A DNA stretch of 64,000 nucleotides from an uncultured Eubacteriales bacterium. GTDB taxonomy: Bacteria; Bacillota; Clostridia; Oscillospirales; Oscillospiraceae. This document shows, piece by piece, positions 52,511 through 61,934 of the stretch (position 1 is the stretch's first letter; each line of letters starts with the position of its first letter). The notes below the pieces were generated by a model that had not been told where the DNA came from, did not search any database, and saw nothing but the letters and a program-made list of their open reading frames with translations. The stretch covers positions 62,001 through 126,000 of the forward strand of contig ONIN01000011.1 in assembly GCA_900317905.1 (NCBI GenBank), in the 5' to 3' direction. The translations under genes and the position numbers were made by a program.

Positions 52511-53818
52511 ATGGCAGACTACAAAGCAATTTATCAGCAGAAGCTGAAGACCGCCGCTCAGGTGGCCGAGATGGTGGAGTCCGGCTGGGTCTTCGGCATG
52601 GACGCCGCCCCCACCCAGGCCGACGGCATCATGAACGCCATCGCCGAGCACGTCCGCAACAGCGACGTCAAGGGTCTGAAGGTGCACCTCATGTTGGACG
52701 GCTATCCCTTCCCGTTCCTGGCGGATGACTCCCTGGACGGCAAGATGAACGGCGTGTCCTGGTTCTCCGGCGGCGGCCTGCGCAAGGCGGTCAACGGCGG
52801 CTACGCGGATCTGATCCCCGGCTACTATCGGGATTTCCCCGGCGTGATCCGGAGAATGTACGAGTATGACGCCTACGTGGTCAGCGTCTCTCCTATGGAC
52901 AGCCACGGCTACTTCAGCCTGGCCACCTCCACCAGCTACTCCCAGGCCATGATCGACAAGGCCAAGCGGATCTTCGTCGAGGTCAACGAGAAGCAGCCCC
53001 GCTGCCTCTGCGGCACCCAGCTGCACGTGTCCGAAGTCACGGCCATCGTGGAGAACACCCACGACATGCCGGTGCTGCCGCCCACGAAGATCGACGAGAC
53101 CAGCAAGATCATCGGCGGCTACATCGCCGAGCAGATCCCCAACGGCGCCTGCATCCAGTTGGGCATCGGCGCCATCCCGGACGCGGTGGGCGCGGCTCTG
53201 ATGACCAAGAAGGATCTGGGCATCCACACTGAGATGTTCACCACCTCCATGGTGGATCTTCTGGAGAGCGGCGCAGCCAACAACTCCAAAAAGCAGATCC
53301 ACAGGGGCAAGACCGTCACCACCTTCGCCTTCGGCAGCCAGCGGATCTATGACTTCATCAACGACAACCCCTGCTTCGAGATCCTGCCGGTGGACTACGT
53401 GAACGATCCCGACGTTATCTGCCAGAACGACAACTTCATCAGCATCAACGCTGCTCTGGAGGTGGACCTCTTCGGCCAGGTCTGCGCCGAGAGCGTGGGC
53501 ACCAAGCACATGTCCGGCTCCGGCGGCCAGGTGGACTACGTCCGCGGCGCCTGCCAGTCCAAGGGCGGCAAGAGCTTCATCGCCTTTACCTCCACCGCCA
53601 AGGGCGGCACCATCAGCAAGATCAAGAACATCCTCACCCCCGGTGCCATCGTCACCACCAGCAAGAACGATGTGGACTACATCGTCACCGAGTACGGCAT
53701 CGCCCATCTGAGAGGCGAGACCCTCTCCAGCCGGGCCAAGCAGCTGATCGCCATTGCCCACCCGGACTTCCGCGACGAGCTGACCTTCGACGCCAAGAAG
53801 CGCGGCATCATCATCTGA
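52511..53818 (+). CDS. Acetyl-CoA hydrolase/transferase family CoA-transferase
   Basis: A 435-residue class I CoA-transferase of the butyryl-CoA:acetate / 4-hydroxybutyrate CoA-transferase type. The active-site Glu lies in SINAALEVDLFGQVCAE; other signatures are IQLGIGAIPDAV, HTEMFTTSMVDLL, GSGGQVDYVRGA and EYGIAHLRGETL. It swaps CoA between an acyl-CoA and an acid such as acetate, giving the acid end-product and conserving the thioester bond. Which acid (butyrate, 4-hydroxybutyrate, propionate) is not decidable here, and no butyrate-pathway genes are adjacent. The start follows AAAGGAG. Monocistronic. Confidence 0.88.
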   Translation: MADYKAIYQQKLKTAAQVAEMVESGWVFGMDAAPTQADGIMNAIAEHVRNSDVKGLKVHLMLDGYPFPFLADDSLDGKMNGVSWFSGGGLRKAVNGGYADLIPGYYRDFPGVIRRMYEYDAYVVSVSPMDSHGYFSLATSTSYSQAMIDKAKRIFVEVNEKQPRCLCGTQLHVSEVTAIVENTHDMPVLPPTKIDETSKIIGGYIAEQIPNGACIQLGIGAIPDAVGAALMTKKDLGIHTEMFTTSMVDLLESGAANNSKKQIHRGKTVTTFAFGSQRIYDFINDNPCFEILPVDYVNDPDVICQNDNFISINAALEVDLFGQVCAESVGTKHMSGSGGQVDYVRGACQSKGGKSFIAFTSTAKGGTISKIKNILTPGAIVTTSKNDVDYIVTEYGIAHLRGETLSSRAKQLIAIAHPDFRDELTFDAKKRGIII

Positions 53819-53831
53819 TCCAATCGCATCC

Positions 53832-53861
53832 AACCGGCGCGCCCCAGCGCGCCGGTTTTTC
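53832..53861 (+). terminator. Terminator after the CoA-transferase gene
   Basis: An 11-base-pair stem AACCGGCGCGC / GCGCGCCGGTT followed by TTTC. Confidence 0.92.
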
Positions 53862-53879
53862 GTCAGAAGCGCTTTCAGC

Positions 53880-54181
53880 AAATTGGAGTTTGTAGGGCAG
53901 TTAGATTTTGCAACAGACCGAAATAGAATCGGCTCCCTTGTGTAAAGGGAGCTGGCGCGGAGCGACTGAGGGATTGCTTCTGTGCAGTGGGAGAATCGCC
54001 AATGTATGTGGCTCCACCGGAGTATTTCCAACACTGGAGCAGCCGATGACGCTACGTAAGAAAATCTGTACAGCCAAACGATCCCTCAGCCTTCGGCAGC
54101 TCCCTTTGCGCAAGGGAGCCATGTCCTATCCATCGTCTCACCAAATTTGACATCCCGATAAACTAGAATTTGAAGACACTT
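53880..54181. repeat. Composite palindromic repeat, copy B
   Basis: About 300 bases. It begins AAATTGGAGTTT and ends CATCCCGATAAACTAGAATTT. Inside is a MITE-like unit with terminal inverted repeats: GGCTCCCTTGTGTAAAGGGA (from 53931) is answered by TCCCTTTGCGCAAGGGAGCC at 54101-54120, and GCGACTGAGGGAT by ATCCCTCAGCC. A second composite of the same layout is at 58908-59198. No transposase is encoded. Confidence 0.72.
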
Positions 54182-54217
54182 TAAACTCCACACTCCACGC
54201 TCATCAGGAGGAAACCC

Positions 54218-55477
54218 ATGTACCGACCTTTGGCAGACGAGCTGCGCCCCACGTCTTTGGAGGACGTGGTGGGGCAGAAGCACATCCTGGGCGCTGACGG
54301 CATGCTGCGGCGAATCGTCCAGTCCGGTCAGATCCCGAATATGGTGTTCTACGGCCCCTCCGGCACCGGCAAGACCACCGTGGCCAGCATCATCGCCGCG
54401 CGCACCAACCGCACCCTGCGGCGCTTAAACGCCACCACCGCGGGCATTTCGGACATCCGCGCCATCATCGCGGAGCTGGATACCATGCTGACCCCCGGCG
54501 GCGTGCTGCTGTATCTGGACGAGATCCAGTACTTCAACAAAAAGCAGCAGCAGTCCCTGCTGGAGTTCATGGAGGACGGCCGGATCACGCTGATCGCCTC
54601 CACCACGGAGAACCCGTTTTTCTACATCTACAACGCCGTGCTCAGCCGTTCCACGGTCTTTGAGTTCAAGCCCGTGCCTGCCGCCGAGGCGGCGAGAGCC
54701 GTGAAGCGGGCCGTCCGGCTCCTGGCCGAGCGGGAGGGGGTCACCGCGGACACCGAACCGGGCACCGAGGAGTACATCGCCTCCGTCTGCGGCGGGGACG
54801 TGCGGAAAGCCCTGAACGCCGTGGAGCTGCTGTTCTCGGCGGCAAAGCGGGATGGAGAGACCGTCTTTCTCACCCGTGACGACGCGAAAGCCATCACCCA
54901 GAGAAGCGCCATGCGCTATGACCGGGAGGGGGATGACCACTTTGATGTGGTTTCGGCGCTGATGAAATCCCTGCGCGGCTCCGACCCGGACGCGGCGCTG
55001 CACTATCTGGCCAGACTTCTGGAGGCGGGAGACCTCACGGGCGCCTGCCGCCGGATCCTCTGTTCCGCCAGCGAGGACATCGGCCTTGCCTATCCTCAGG
55101 CGGTGGGCATGGTGAAATCCTGTGTGGACAGCGCCCTGCAGCTGGGACTTCCGGAGGCGCGGCTGCCGCTGGCCCAGGCCTGCATCCTTCTGGCCACGGC
55201 GCCGAAGTCCAACAGCGTGGTCATGGCCATCGACGCCGCCATCTCCGACGTGCGGAAGGGGAAGGCCGGCCCCATCCCCAGAGAGCTCCAGAATGTCCAC
55301 GCAGACGGCACCGGCTTCGAGCGGGAGCAGGGCTACCTGTACCCCCACAACTACGACCATCACTGGGTCAAGCAGCAGTACCTGCCGGACGAGCTGGCGG
55401 GCGTCCATTACTACGAGTACGGCGACAACAAGAACGAACAGGCCGCCAAGGCCTATTGGGACAAGATCAAGGAGTGA
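54218..55477 (+). CDS. rarA: Replication-associated recombination protein A
   Basis: A 419-residue AAA+ ATPase of the RarA/MgsA/WRNIP1 family, close to clamp-loader proteins. The N-terminus is MYRPLADELRPTSLEDVVGQ, Walker A GPSGTGKTT, Walker B LLYLDEIQ, and the sensor region STTENPFF. The C-terminal tetramerisation domain includes EDIGLAYPQA and ends YPHNYDHHWVKQQYLPDELA. It acts at stalled replication forks and on single-strand ends. Good CAGGAGG site. DUF951 follows four bases after the stop. Confidence 0.95.
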   Translation: MYRPLADELRPTSLEDVVGQKHILGADGMLRRIVQSGQIPNMVFYGPSGTGKTTVASIIAARTNRTLRRLNATTAGISDIRAIIAELDTMLTPGGVLLYLDEIQYFNKKQQQSLLEFMEDGRITLIASTTENPFFYIYNAVLSRSTVFEFKPVPAAEAARAVKRAVRLLAEREGVTADTEPGTEEYIASVCGGDVRKALNAVELLFSAAKRDGETVFLTRDDAKAITQRSAMRYDREGDDHFDVVSALMKSLRGSDPDAALHYLARLLEAGDLTGACRRILCSASEDIGLAYPQAVGMVKSCVDSALQLGLPEARLPLAQACILLATAPKSNSVVMAIDAAISDVRKGKAGPIPRELQNVHADGTGFEREQGYLYPHNYDHHWVKQQYLPDELAGVHYYEYGDNKNEQAAKAYWDKIKE

Positions 55478-55481
55478 GAAC

Positions 55482-55673
55482 ATGGACATTCAGGTCGGCG
55501 ACATTCTCACCATGAAAAAGGCCCACCCCTGCGGTGAAAAACGCTGGCAGGTTCTGCGCACCGGAGCGGACTTCCGGCTCAAGTGTCTGGGCTGCGGCCA
55601 CGAGGTCATGGGAGCCAGATCCAAGTTCGAAAAGAACGTCCGCGCCATCGACCAAGCTGGCAGAATGCTGTAA
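55482..55673 (+). CDS. DUF951 family small protein
   Basis: A 63-residue protein with the DUF951 signature: IQVGDILTMKKAHPCGEKRW, then RLKCLGCGHEVM. The cysteines (HPCG, CLGCG) could bind a metal. The family is widespread in Firmicutes, function unknown. Immediately downstream of rarA, overlapping promoter-free sequence, so likely co-transcribed with it. Confidence 0.9.
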   Translation: MDIQVGDILTMKKAHPCGEKRWQVLRTGADFRLKCLGCGHEVMGARSKFEKNVRAIDQAGRML

Positions 55674-55731
55674 TAATTTCGTAACATTTTGGTTGGAATG
55701 TTGAACAATTTGAAAATTTTTAGCTTTTTAC

Positions 55732-55760
55732 TTGACAAATGTTCCAAAAAGCGTTAATCT
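55732..55760 (+). promoter_or_regulatory. Promoter of the 72-residue protein gene
   Basis: A perfect TTGACA, 17-base spacer and TAATCT, in an AT-rich region, 61 bases before the start codon. Confidence 0.65.
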
Positions 55761-55821
55761 GTATACAACAGGTGCGACGCACCAAACCCCGCAAGGGAAA
55801 ACTTGAAAAGGAGATTATATC

Positions 55822-56040
55822 ATGGATTTCAGAAGCACTTCGGTTAGAGATTTTATTGAAGATCTGGGCGGCAAGGACCTGATGCAGCAGTACACTCCCA
55901 ACCTGCTGAAGTTCCCCCTGAAGCTGTTCTATAAGAAGACCTGCGGCGACATTTTCGATCTGTGCCTGAAAAAAGGCCACGTCACCCAGGAGGCCGCCGA
56001 GGCTCTGCAGTCTGCTTTCGAGGCCAAGTATCCTGACTAA
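55822..56040 (+). CDS. Unrecognised 72-residue protein
   Basis: Not recognised. A short, soluble, probably helical protein beginning MDFRSTSVRDFIEDLGGKDL and containing FPLKLFYKKTCGDIFDLCLK with two cysteines eight residues apart, then KKGHVTQEAAEAL. It has a strong AAAGGAG site, its own promoter and a strong terminator, and codon use like the neighbours, so it is a real, probably well-expressed gene. No signal peptide or membrane helix. Confidence 0.82.
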   Translation: MDFRSTSVRDFIEDLGGKDLMQQYTPNLLKFPLKLFYKKTCGDIFDLCLKKGHVTQEAAEALQSAFEAKYPD

Positions 56041-56086
56041 TCTTTGATCGAATTTTGATTCGAGGTTAGACCAAAGTACATACCAT

Positions 56087-56120
56087 CCACGCTCCGGAAT
56101 CTCCGGAGCGTGGTTATTTT
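56087..56120 (+). terminator. Terminator after the 72-residue protein gene
   Basis: A 12-base-pair perfect stem CCACGCTCCGGA / TCCGGAGCGTGG followed by TTATTTT. Confidence 0.9.
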
Positions 56121-56125
56121 TATGC

Positions 56126-56154
56126 TTGCTAATGGGGCGTTCCCATATTATAAT
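56126..56154 (+). promoter_or_regulatory. Promoter of fumC-EamA-desulfoferrodoxin
   Basis: TTGCTA, a 17-base spacer and TATAAT, 38 bases before the fumC start. Confidence 0.65.
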
Positions 56155-56192
56155 GATGGCAGCAACAGGAAAAAGCAGAAAGGATGTTTTTT

Positions 56193-57566
<1,374 letters not shown>

Positions 57567-57569
57567 ATT

Positions 57570-58457
57570 ATGAAGCAGAAAAAGCTGGGCCTCTTCTACG
57601 GGGCATACATCCTGTCCATGCTGATCTTTGGCACCAACGGCTATCCGGTCTCGAAGATGTCGCTGGACAGCGGACAGATCGTCCTCATGCGCACGCTGAT
57701 CGGCGGCCTGCTGCTGACCTTCGTGGTGCTTTTTCTGGGCGGCTTCGACCGAAAGGCCATCCGTTCTGAATGGGTGCCGCTGCTGGTGGGCGGTGCGGCC
57801 CTGGGCCTCAACTGGGTGGCGCTGTTCACGGCCTACCGGATGCTGAACGTGAGCCTTGCGACCCTGATCTACTATGCCGGCCCCATGATCGTGCTGCTGC
57901 TGTCACCGATCCTGTTCAAGGAAAAGCTGACCGGCAGCAAGCTCATCGCCGTCGCGGTGGTGGCAGTGGGCCTGGTGTGCATCTCCGGTAGCATCGCGGC
58001 CGGCGGTCTCAGCGTTCCGGGGCTCCTGTGGGCGGTGCTGGCGGCGCTGCTGTACGCCACCCTGATCACCTTCAACAAGAAGATCGTGCGCACCAGCGGC
58101 CTTCAGACGGCAGCCATCGAGCTGGACGTGGCGCTGGTCGTGGTGCTGATCTATGTGCTGTGCACCACTGGCCTGCCGCACATCCAGAAGTCGGACGTGC
58201 CTTACGTCTTGTGGATCGGCGCCATCAACACGGGCCTTGCTTATCTCTTGTATTTCTCCGGCCTGCAGAAGCTGCCGGGGCAGTCCGTTGCCCTGATCAG
58301 CTATGTGGACCCGGTGTCGGCGCTGATCTTCTCGGCGCTGCTGCTGGGGGAGAAGATGACCGCCATCCAGCTCATCGGCGCGGTGCTGATCATCGGCGGC
58401 GCCATGCTGGGCGAGCTCTTGAAAGGAAAACGGCAGGAAGATCCTGCATCATCATGA
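57570..58457 (+). CDS. EamA/DMT family transporter
   Basis: A 295-residue, ten-helix carrier made of two EamA repeats (about 10-140 and 150-285). ALGLNWVALFTAYRMLNVSL and the late PVSALIFSALLLGEKMTAIQ are typical. Members export amino acids or other metabolites; substrate unknown. Three bases after fumC and 22 bases before desulfoferrodoxin, so probably one transcript. Confidence 0.9.
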   Translation: MKQKKLGLFYGAYILSMLIFGTNGYPVSKMSLDSGQIVLMRTLIGGLLLTFVVLFLGGFDRKAIRSEWVPLLVGGAALGLNWVALFTAYRMLNVSLATLIYYAGPMIVLLLSPILFKEKLTGSKLIAVAVVAVGLVCISGSIAAGGLSVPGLLWAVLAALLYATLITFNKKIVRTSGLQTAAIELDVALVVVLIYVLCTTGLPHIQKSDVPYVLWIGAINTGLAYLLYFSGLQKLPGQSVALISYVDPVSALIFSALLLGEKMTAIQLIGAVLIIGGAMLGELLKGKRQEDPASS

Positions 58458-58479
58458 TACTATGAAAGGAGACAGCAAA

Positions 58480-58848
58480 ATGAAGTTTTACAAATGCGAA
58501 AAATGCGGCAAGATGGTCGGCATCGTGAAGGGCTCTGCATGTCCCACCATGTGCTGCGGTGAAGAGATGGCGGAGCTGGTGCCCGGCACCACCGACGCCG
58601 CACAGGAGAAGCACGTCCCCGTCTATACGGTGGAGGGCAACATGGTCTGCGTCCAGGTGGGCGAGGTCGCGCACCCGATGCTGCCGGAGCACTACATCGA
58701 GTGGATCGCCCTCCAGACCAAAGAGGGCAACCAGCGCAAGGCCCTCAAGCCCGGCGACGAGCCCAAGGCCTGCTTCGCCATCACCGAGGGCGATGAGGTG
58801 GAGGCAGTCTACGCCTACTGCAATCTCCACTCCCTCTGGAGCAAATAA
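58480..58848 (+). CDS. dfx: Desulfoferrodoxin (superoxide reductase)
   Basis: A 122-residue two-domain superoxide reductase. The N-terminal desulforedoxin-type site has CEKCGK and MCCGEEM. The C-terminal site, which reduces superoxide to peroxide, has HVPVY, VAHPMLPEHYIEWI and YCNLHSLW, giving the four His and one Cys ligands of the Fe centre. Protects anaerobes against oxygen. ATG 58480 follows AAAGGAGA; ATG 58462 would add six residues. Confidence 0.95.
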   Translation: MKFYKCEKCGKMVGIVKGSACPTMCCGEEMAELVPGTTDAAQEKHVPVYTVEGNMVCVQVGEVAHPMLPEHYIEWIALQTKEGNQRKALKPGDEPKACFAITEGDEVEAVYAYCNLHSLWSK

Positions 58849-58866
58849 GGTCAGATCCCAACCAAA

Positions 58867-58896
58867 ACAGCCACCGGTTTCCCGGTGGCTGTTTTT
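58867..58896 (+). terminator. Terminator after desulfoferrodoxin
   Basis: An 11-base-pair stem ACAGCCACCGG / CCGGTGGCTGT followed by TTTTA. Confidence 0.92.
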
Positions 58897-58907
58897 ATGT
58901 TGAAAGG

Positions 58908-59198
58908 AAATTGGGAGTTTAACGTTGCGCTGGAAATCCCACACGGCTCCCTCGGCGAGGGAGCTGGCACGGCGGGAAATAGCCGTGACTGAGGGAGCGA
59001 GCCTTGCCGCGCAGACTGCACTGGATTCGTTTCAGCCTTTGTCCGACGTTCCCTCCCTCAGTCTCGCTGCGCTCGACAGCTCAGCGAACGCATGGCTCGA
59101 CCATCCAAAACAAGTTTTGGGGTCTCCCACACCTCTCCGAGGGCGCCAAGGGGTGCACAGCAGATTTAACATCCCGATAATCTGGAATTTGAACACTT
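58908..59198. repeat. Composite palindromic repeat, copy C
   Basis: About 290 bases, same plan as 53880-54181. It begins AAATTGGGAGTTT and ends ACATCCCGATAATCTGGAATT. The core GGCTCCCTCGGCGAGGGAGC followed by TGGCACGGCGGG and GACTGAGGGAGC is answered by TCCCTCCCTCAGTC and CTCCGAGGGCGCC. No coding content. Confidence 0.72.
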
Positions 59199-59205
59199 GA
59201 TCAAC

Positions 59206-59231
59206 AAAGGAGCCGCTTTCGCAGCTCCTTT
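59206..59231 (-). terminator. Terminator of the SGNH-SLH gene
   Basis: AAAGGAGC pairs with GCTCCTTT around a 10-base loop, just past the stop codon on the minus strand. Confidence 0.7.
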
Positions 59232-59246
59232 TGGAATGGATCTGGT

Positions 59247-61553
59247 TTATTTCTTCGCCATGTAACGGCTCAGGACGGCCGCCAGCTGGGCGCGGGTGGA
59301 GTCGCCTCTGGGTGCGAGGAGACCGTCACCCACACCATTGATGATATTGTTTTCCACCGCCCAGATCACGGCGGGGATGGCGTAATCGCTGATGGTCAGG
59401 TAATCGCTGAACTGCATGAGCACCATGGGATTCACGGCGGTGTCCTTGGAGTAGCGGTAGAGCATGGCCACCATCTGCTCGCGGGTGATGTTGATGTCGG
59501 GGGTGAAGGTGGTGTCAGAGGTGCCGTTGACCACGCCGTTGGCATAGCACCAGACCACGGCGTCCCGGTACCAGTCTGCCTTCAGATCCTTAAAGGGGCA
59601 GGCGGCCCGCTGGGCGTCGGTGACCGGGGGCTTGCCGGCCATGCGGTAGATGACCGTGGCGAACTGGGCGCGGCTGGTGGTCATATCCGGGGCGAAGGTG
59701 TCAGGGGCGATGCCCTCCATGATATCGTTCTCCCAGACATAGTAGACGTTGGGATAGTACCATGCGCCCTGGGCCACGTCCTTGAAGGGGAAGACCCTGG
59801 TGGGAGCGGGAGAGGCGGTGGGCGTCGGAGTCGGCTCCACGGTGGGCGTCGGGGTCGGCGCGACTGTCGGGGTAGGCGTGGGCTCAGCCGTGGGCGTGGG
59901 GGTAGGTGCAGCCGTCGGCGTGGGCTCGGCCGTCGGACTCGGGCTCACGGAGGGAGACGGCTTCGGATTGAGCGCGGGGATCACTTCGGTCTGCACATGG
60001 GAACTGTCGTTTCTGCAGACGCGGGTCCGCTCGCCGTCCTCGTTGGCGGTGGCGATCTTGGTGATCCTCCAGAGACCCCATCTGTGCTCGACGACGGTGA
60101 GCTTGTAGTAGGTGACCTCGTCGGAGACGCTGCTCTGAATGCCGATCACATAGGTGCCAGCCTTGGAGGCGGACAGCTCGTAGTCATAAGCAAAGCCGGA
60201 GGTCTCGCCGCCCACGACGCTGGACTTGGAGACCAGCTTGAAGCTAAGGGCGTCACTGTCGCCGCTGACGATGGAGTAGGTGGCGTCCTTGTCGCTGCGG
60301 AAGCTCAGGGTGACCGGGGAATCCACACAGTTCTTATACTGATTCTCGGCGGGGACGCTGGGAGCGGCCGTCGGGGTCGGGGTGGGATCCGGCGTCGCGG
60401 TGGGCGTCGGGGTCGGCGCTGCCTCGGCGGGCAGGGCGGCAATGATTTTATCTGTGATAAAGGCGTGGCCCACTTCGTCCGGGTGCGTGCCGTGCTTCAG
60501 ACCGCCGATGAAGTCGGAGATGCCGTTTTCACTGAGGATGGCGGGGAAGTCGTGGACCTGAGGATCCCGCACGTCCACATAGATATACTCGCTGCGCTGG
60601 CTGCTCTGATACTGCATGAACAGATTCAGCGGAGCGATGAGCATGGCGCCCAGACGGCCAACGGGCAGGGTGCTGTCCTTGGTCAGGGTCACTTCATTAA
60701 AGGGGTTGTACATGCCCACCACCACGATGGTGGCGTCGGGGTTCAGTTCACGGATTCTTGCGATGTCCTTGTCGAAGTACTCCTTGAACTGGGCCATGCC
60801 CTGCAGGGCGTACTTCATGGAGCCCAGCAGGAAATCCAGAGTGCCGGAGGCGAGGGTGGAGGTCTTCTTCAGGTCGTCGAACTGCTTGAGGATGTCCTCA
60901 CCATTCTCCAGACCCATGATGTATTCTCGGAGCTTGGCGCGAACTTTCTCGGCGTTGACTTCCATCTGGCTGGGCTCCTGGCCGGCCTCGGCTGCGGCCT
61001 TCATGGCGGCCTCGATGCTGTACATGAGCAAGCCGTAGGTGAGGGTGTCGTTGTTGCCGATCTCCAGCGTGATGAGGTCGGCCTCCTGCACGGCGGCGAT
61101 GGTGTCTGTGCGCATCTTCTCGAACTTGGGCCATTCAGCCTGCAGCTTCTCCATGCTGACGCCGCCGGCACCGTCAGAGATGTCGATGGCGTAAGAGGAG
61201 GCGAGGAAGGGGATAGTCAGATCGTCGCCCTTGGCATCTTCATTCAGCAGCCAGTCCAGATCCACGGCGCGGTTGCCGCAGTGGGTCATGGGGTAGAAGG
61301 TCTTTGCCTTCACAGCCTTGGCCAGCAGATCGGGATAGCTGCCCTCCACGCGGCTGCCGTCCAGAATGTTCGGCTCCGGCACCGGGTAGTCGGGCAGCCC
61401 GTAGCCCGCGGGGATGCTGTCGCCTAGGACGGTGTAGGTGTCATAGTGCTTGACGTTTTCCTTCGTGGCGGCGGCGCCGGGCATCACCAGCAGACCCACC
61501 ACCAGAACAAGCGCCAGACAAAGACTTATCAGACGTTTTGCAGAAGTCTTCAT
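59247..61553 (-). CDS. SLH-anchored SGNH/GDSL hydrolase
   Basis: A 768-residue exported protein. The signal peptide ends near GAAATKE. An SGNH hydrolase domain (about 40-370) has block [12 protein letters not shown], an Asn block LEIGNNDTL and the terminal Asp-His block [12 protein letters not shown]-rich linker ([15 protein letters not shown]), a beta domain (about 395-510), a second PT linker and three SLH domains (about 590-765; [33 protein letters not shown]) follow. It probably removes ester groups from a surface glycan or lipid; the substrate is unknown. ATG 61553 has an AAGGAGA site; earlier in-frame ATGs lie before the signal peptide. Confidence 0.92.
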   Translation of the reverse strand: MKTSAKRLISLCLALVLVVGLLVMPGAAATKENVKHYDTYTVLGDSIPAGYGLPDYPVPEPNILDGSRVEGSYPDLLAKAVKAKTFYPMTHCGNRAVDLDWLLNEDAKGDDLTIPFLASSYAIDISDGAGGVSMEKLQAEWPKFEKMRTDTIAAVQEADLITLEIGNNDTLTYGLLMYSIEAAMKAAAEAGQEPSQMEVNAEKVRAKLREYIMGLENGEDILKQFDDLKKTSTLASGTLDFLLGSMKYALQGMAQFKEYFDKDIARIRELNPDATIVVVGMYNPFNEVTLTKDSTLPVGRLGAMLIAPLNLFMQYQSSQRSEYIYVDVRDPQVHDFPAILSENGISDFIGGLKHGTHPDEVGHAFITDKIIAALPAEAAPTPTPTATPDPTPTPTAAPSVPAENQYKNCVDSPVTLSFRSDKDATYSIVSGDSDALSFKLVSKSSVVGGETSGFAYDYELSASKAGTYVIGIQSSVSDEVTYYKLTVVEHRWGLWRITKIATANEDGERTRVCRNDSSHVQTEVIPALNPKPSPSVSPSPTAEPTPTAAPTPTPTAEPTPTPTVAPTPTPTVEPTPTPTASPAPTRVFPFKDVAQGAWYYPNVYYVWENDIMEGIAPDTFAPDMTTSRAQFATVIYRMAGKPPVTDAQRAACPFKDLKADWYRDAVVWCYANGVVNGTSDTTFTPDINITREQMVAMLYRYSKDTAVNPMVLMQFSDYLTISDYAIPAVIWAVENNIINGVGDGLLAPRGDSTRAQLAAVLSRYMAKK

Positions 61554-61614
61554 AGCGGTTCTCCTTTTCATTTCATCCGGTTTTGCTCTGCAACACTGCA
61601 AAGCTTTAAATAAT

Positions 61615-61643
61615 ATTGTAGCATGTTGGAATTCAGTTTTCAA
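61615..61643 (-). promoter_or_regulatory. Promoter of the SGNH-SLH gene
   Basis: On the minus strand TTGAAA, a 17-base spacer and TGC-TACAAT (extended -10), 61 bases before the start codon. Confidence 0.68.
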
Positions 61644-61796
61644 TATCCAAAAGGCTTTCATGTCAAAAAATAAGTATCCTTAATTGCGAATGACAATCAA
61701 AACAGCAAAACGCAGAGAAAAAAGCGGCAGAAAATGTTAAAATCCGTCAAATTCAATGAATTTATAAAATGCATTATTTTTTTCGATTTGAGAGAC

Positions 61797-61825
61797 TTGA
61801 CAAGTTGGAAAAATGGTAGTAAAGT
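61797..61825 (+). promoter_or_regulatory. Promoter of glutamine synthetase
   Basis: A perfect TTGACA, 17-base spacer and TAAAGT; transcription should start near 61832, at the beginning of a structured leader. Confidence 0.72.
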
Positions 61826-61829
61826 GACA

Positions 61830-61892
61830 CCATTGAAACGGCAATGGCGTCGCGGAGATGGGAAACTCTCTGGGACTCATAGCCGCTTTTTT
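61830..61892 (+). promoter_or_regulatory. Structured leader with terminator before glutamine synthetase
   Basis: First hairpin: CCATTG / CAATGG with a six-base loop (61830-61847). Then a terminator-like hairpin, GCGGAGATG / CATAGCCGC (61852-61860 and 61878-61886), with six T's. Inside it GAGA / TCTC (61855-61870) could form an alternative hairpin that breaks the terminator. This looks like an attenuator, perhaps bound by an ANTAR-type protein; that is inference. Confidence 0.6.
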
Positions 61893-61934
61893 CGTTTCAA
61901 GCCCATATGCTAATCAAGAAAAGGGGTGCCTGAC

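Noticed and set aside
52511-53818. Calling the CoA-transferase specifically butyryl-CoA:acetate CoA-transferase
   Set aside because: The class signature is clear but specificity within it needs alignment and a tree; no butyrate-pathway genes are adjacent.
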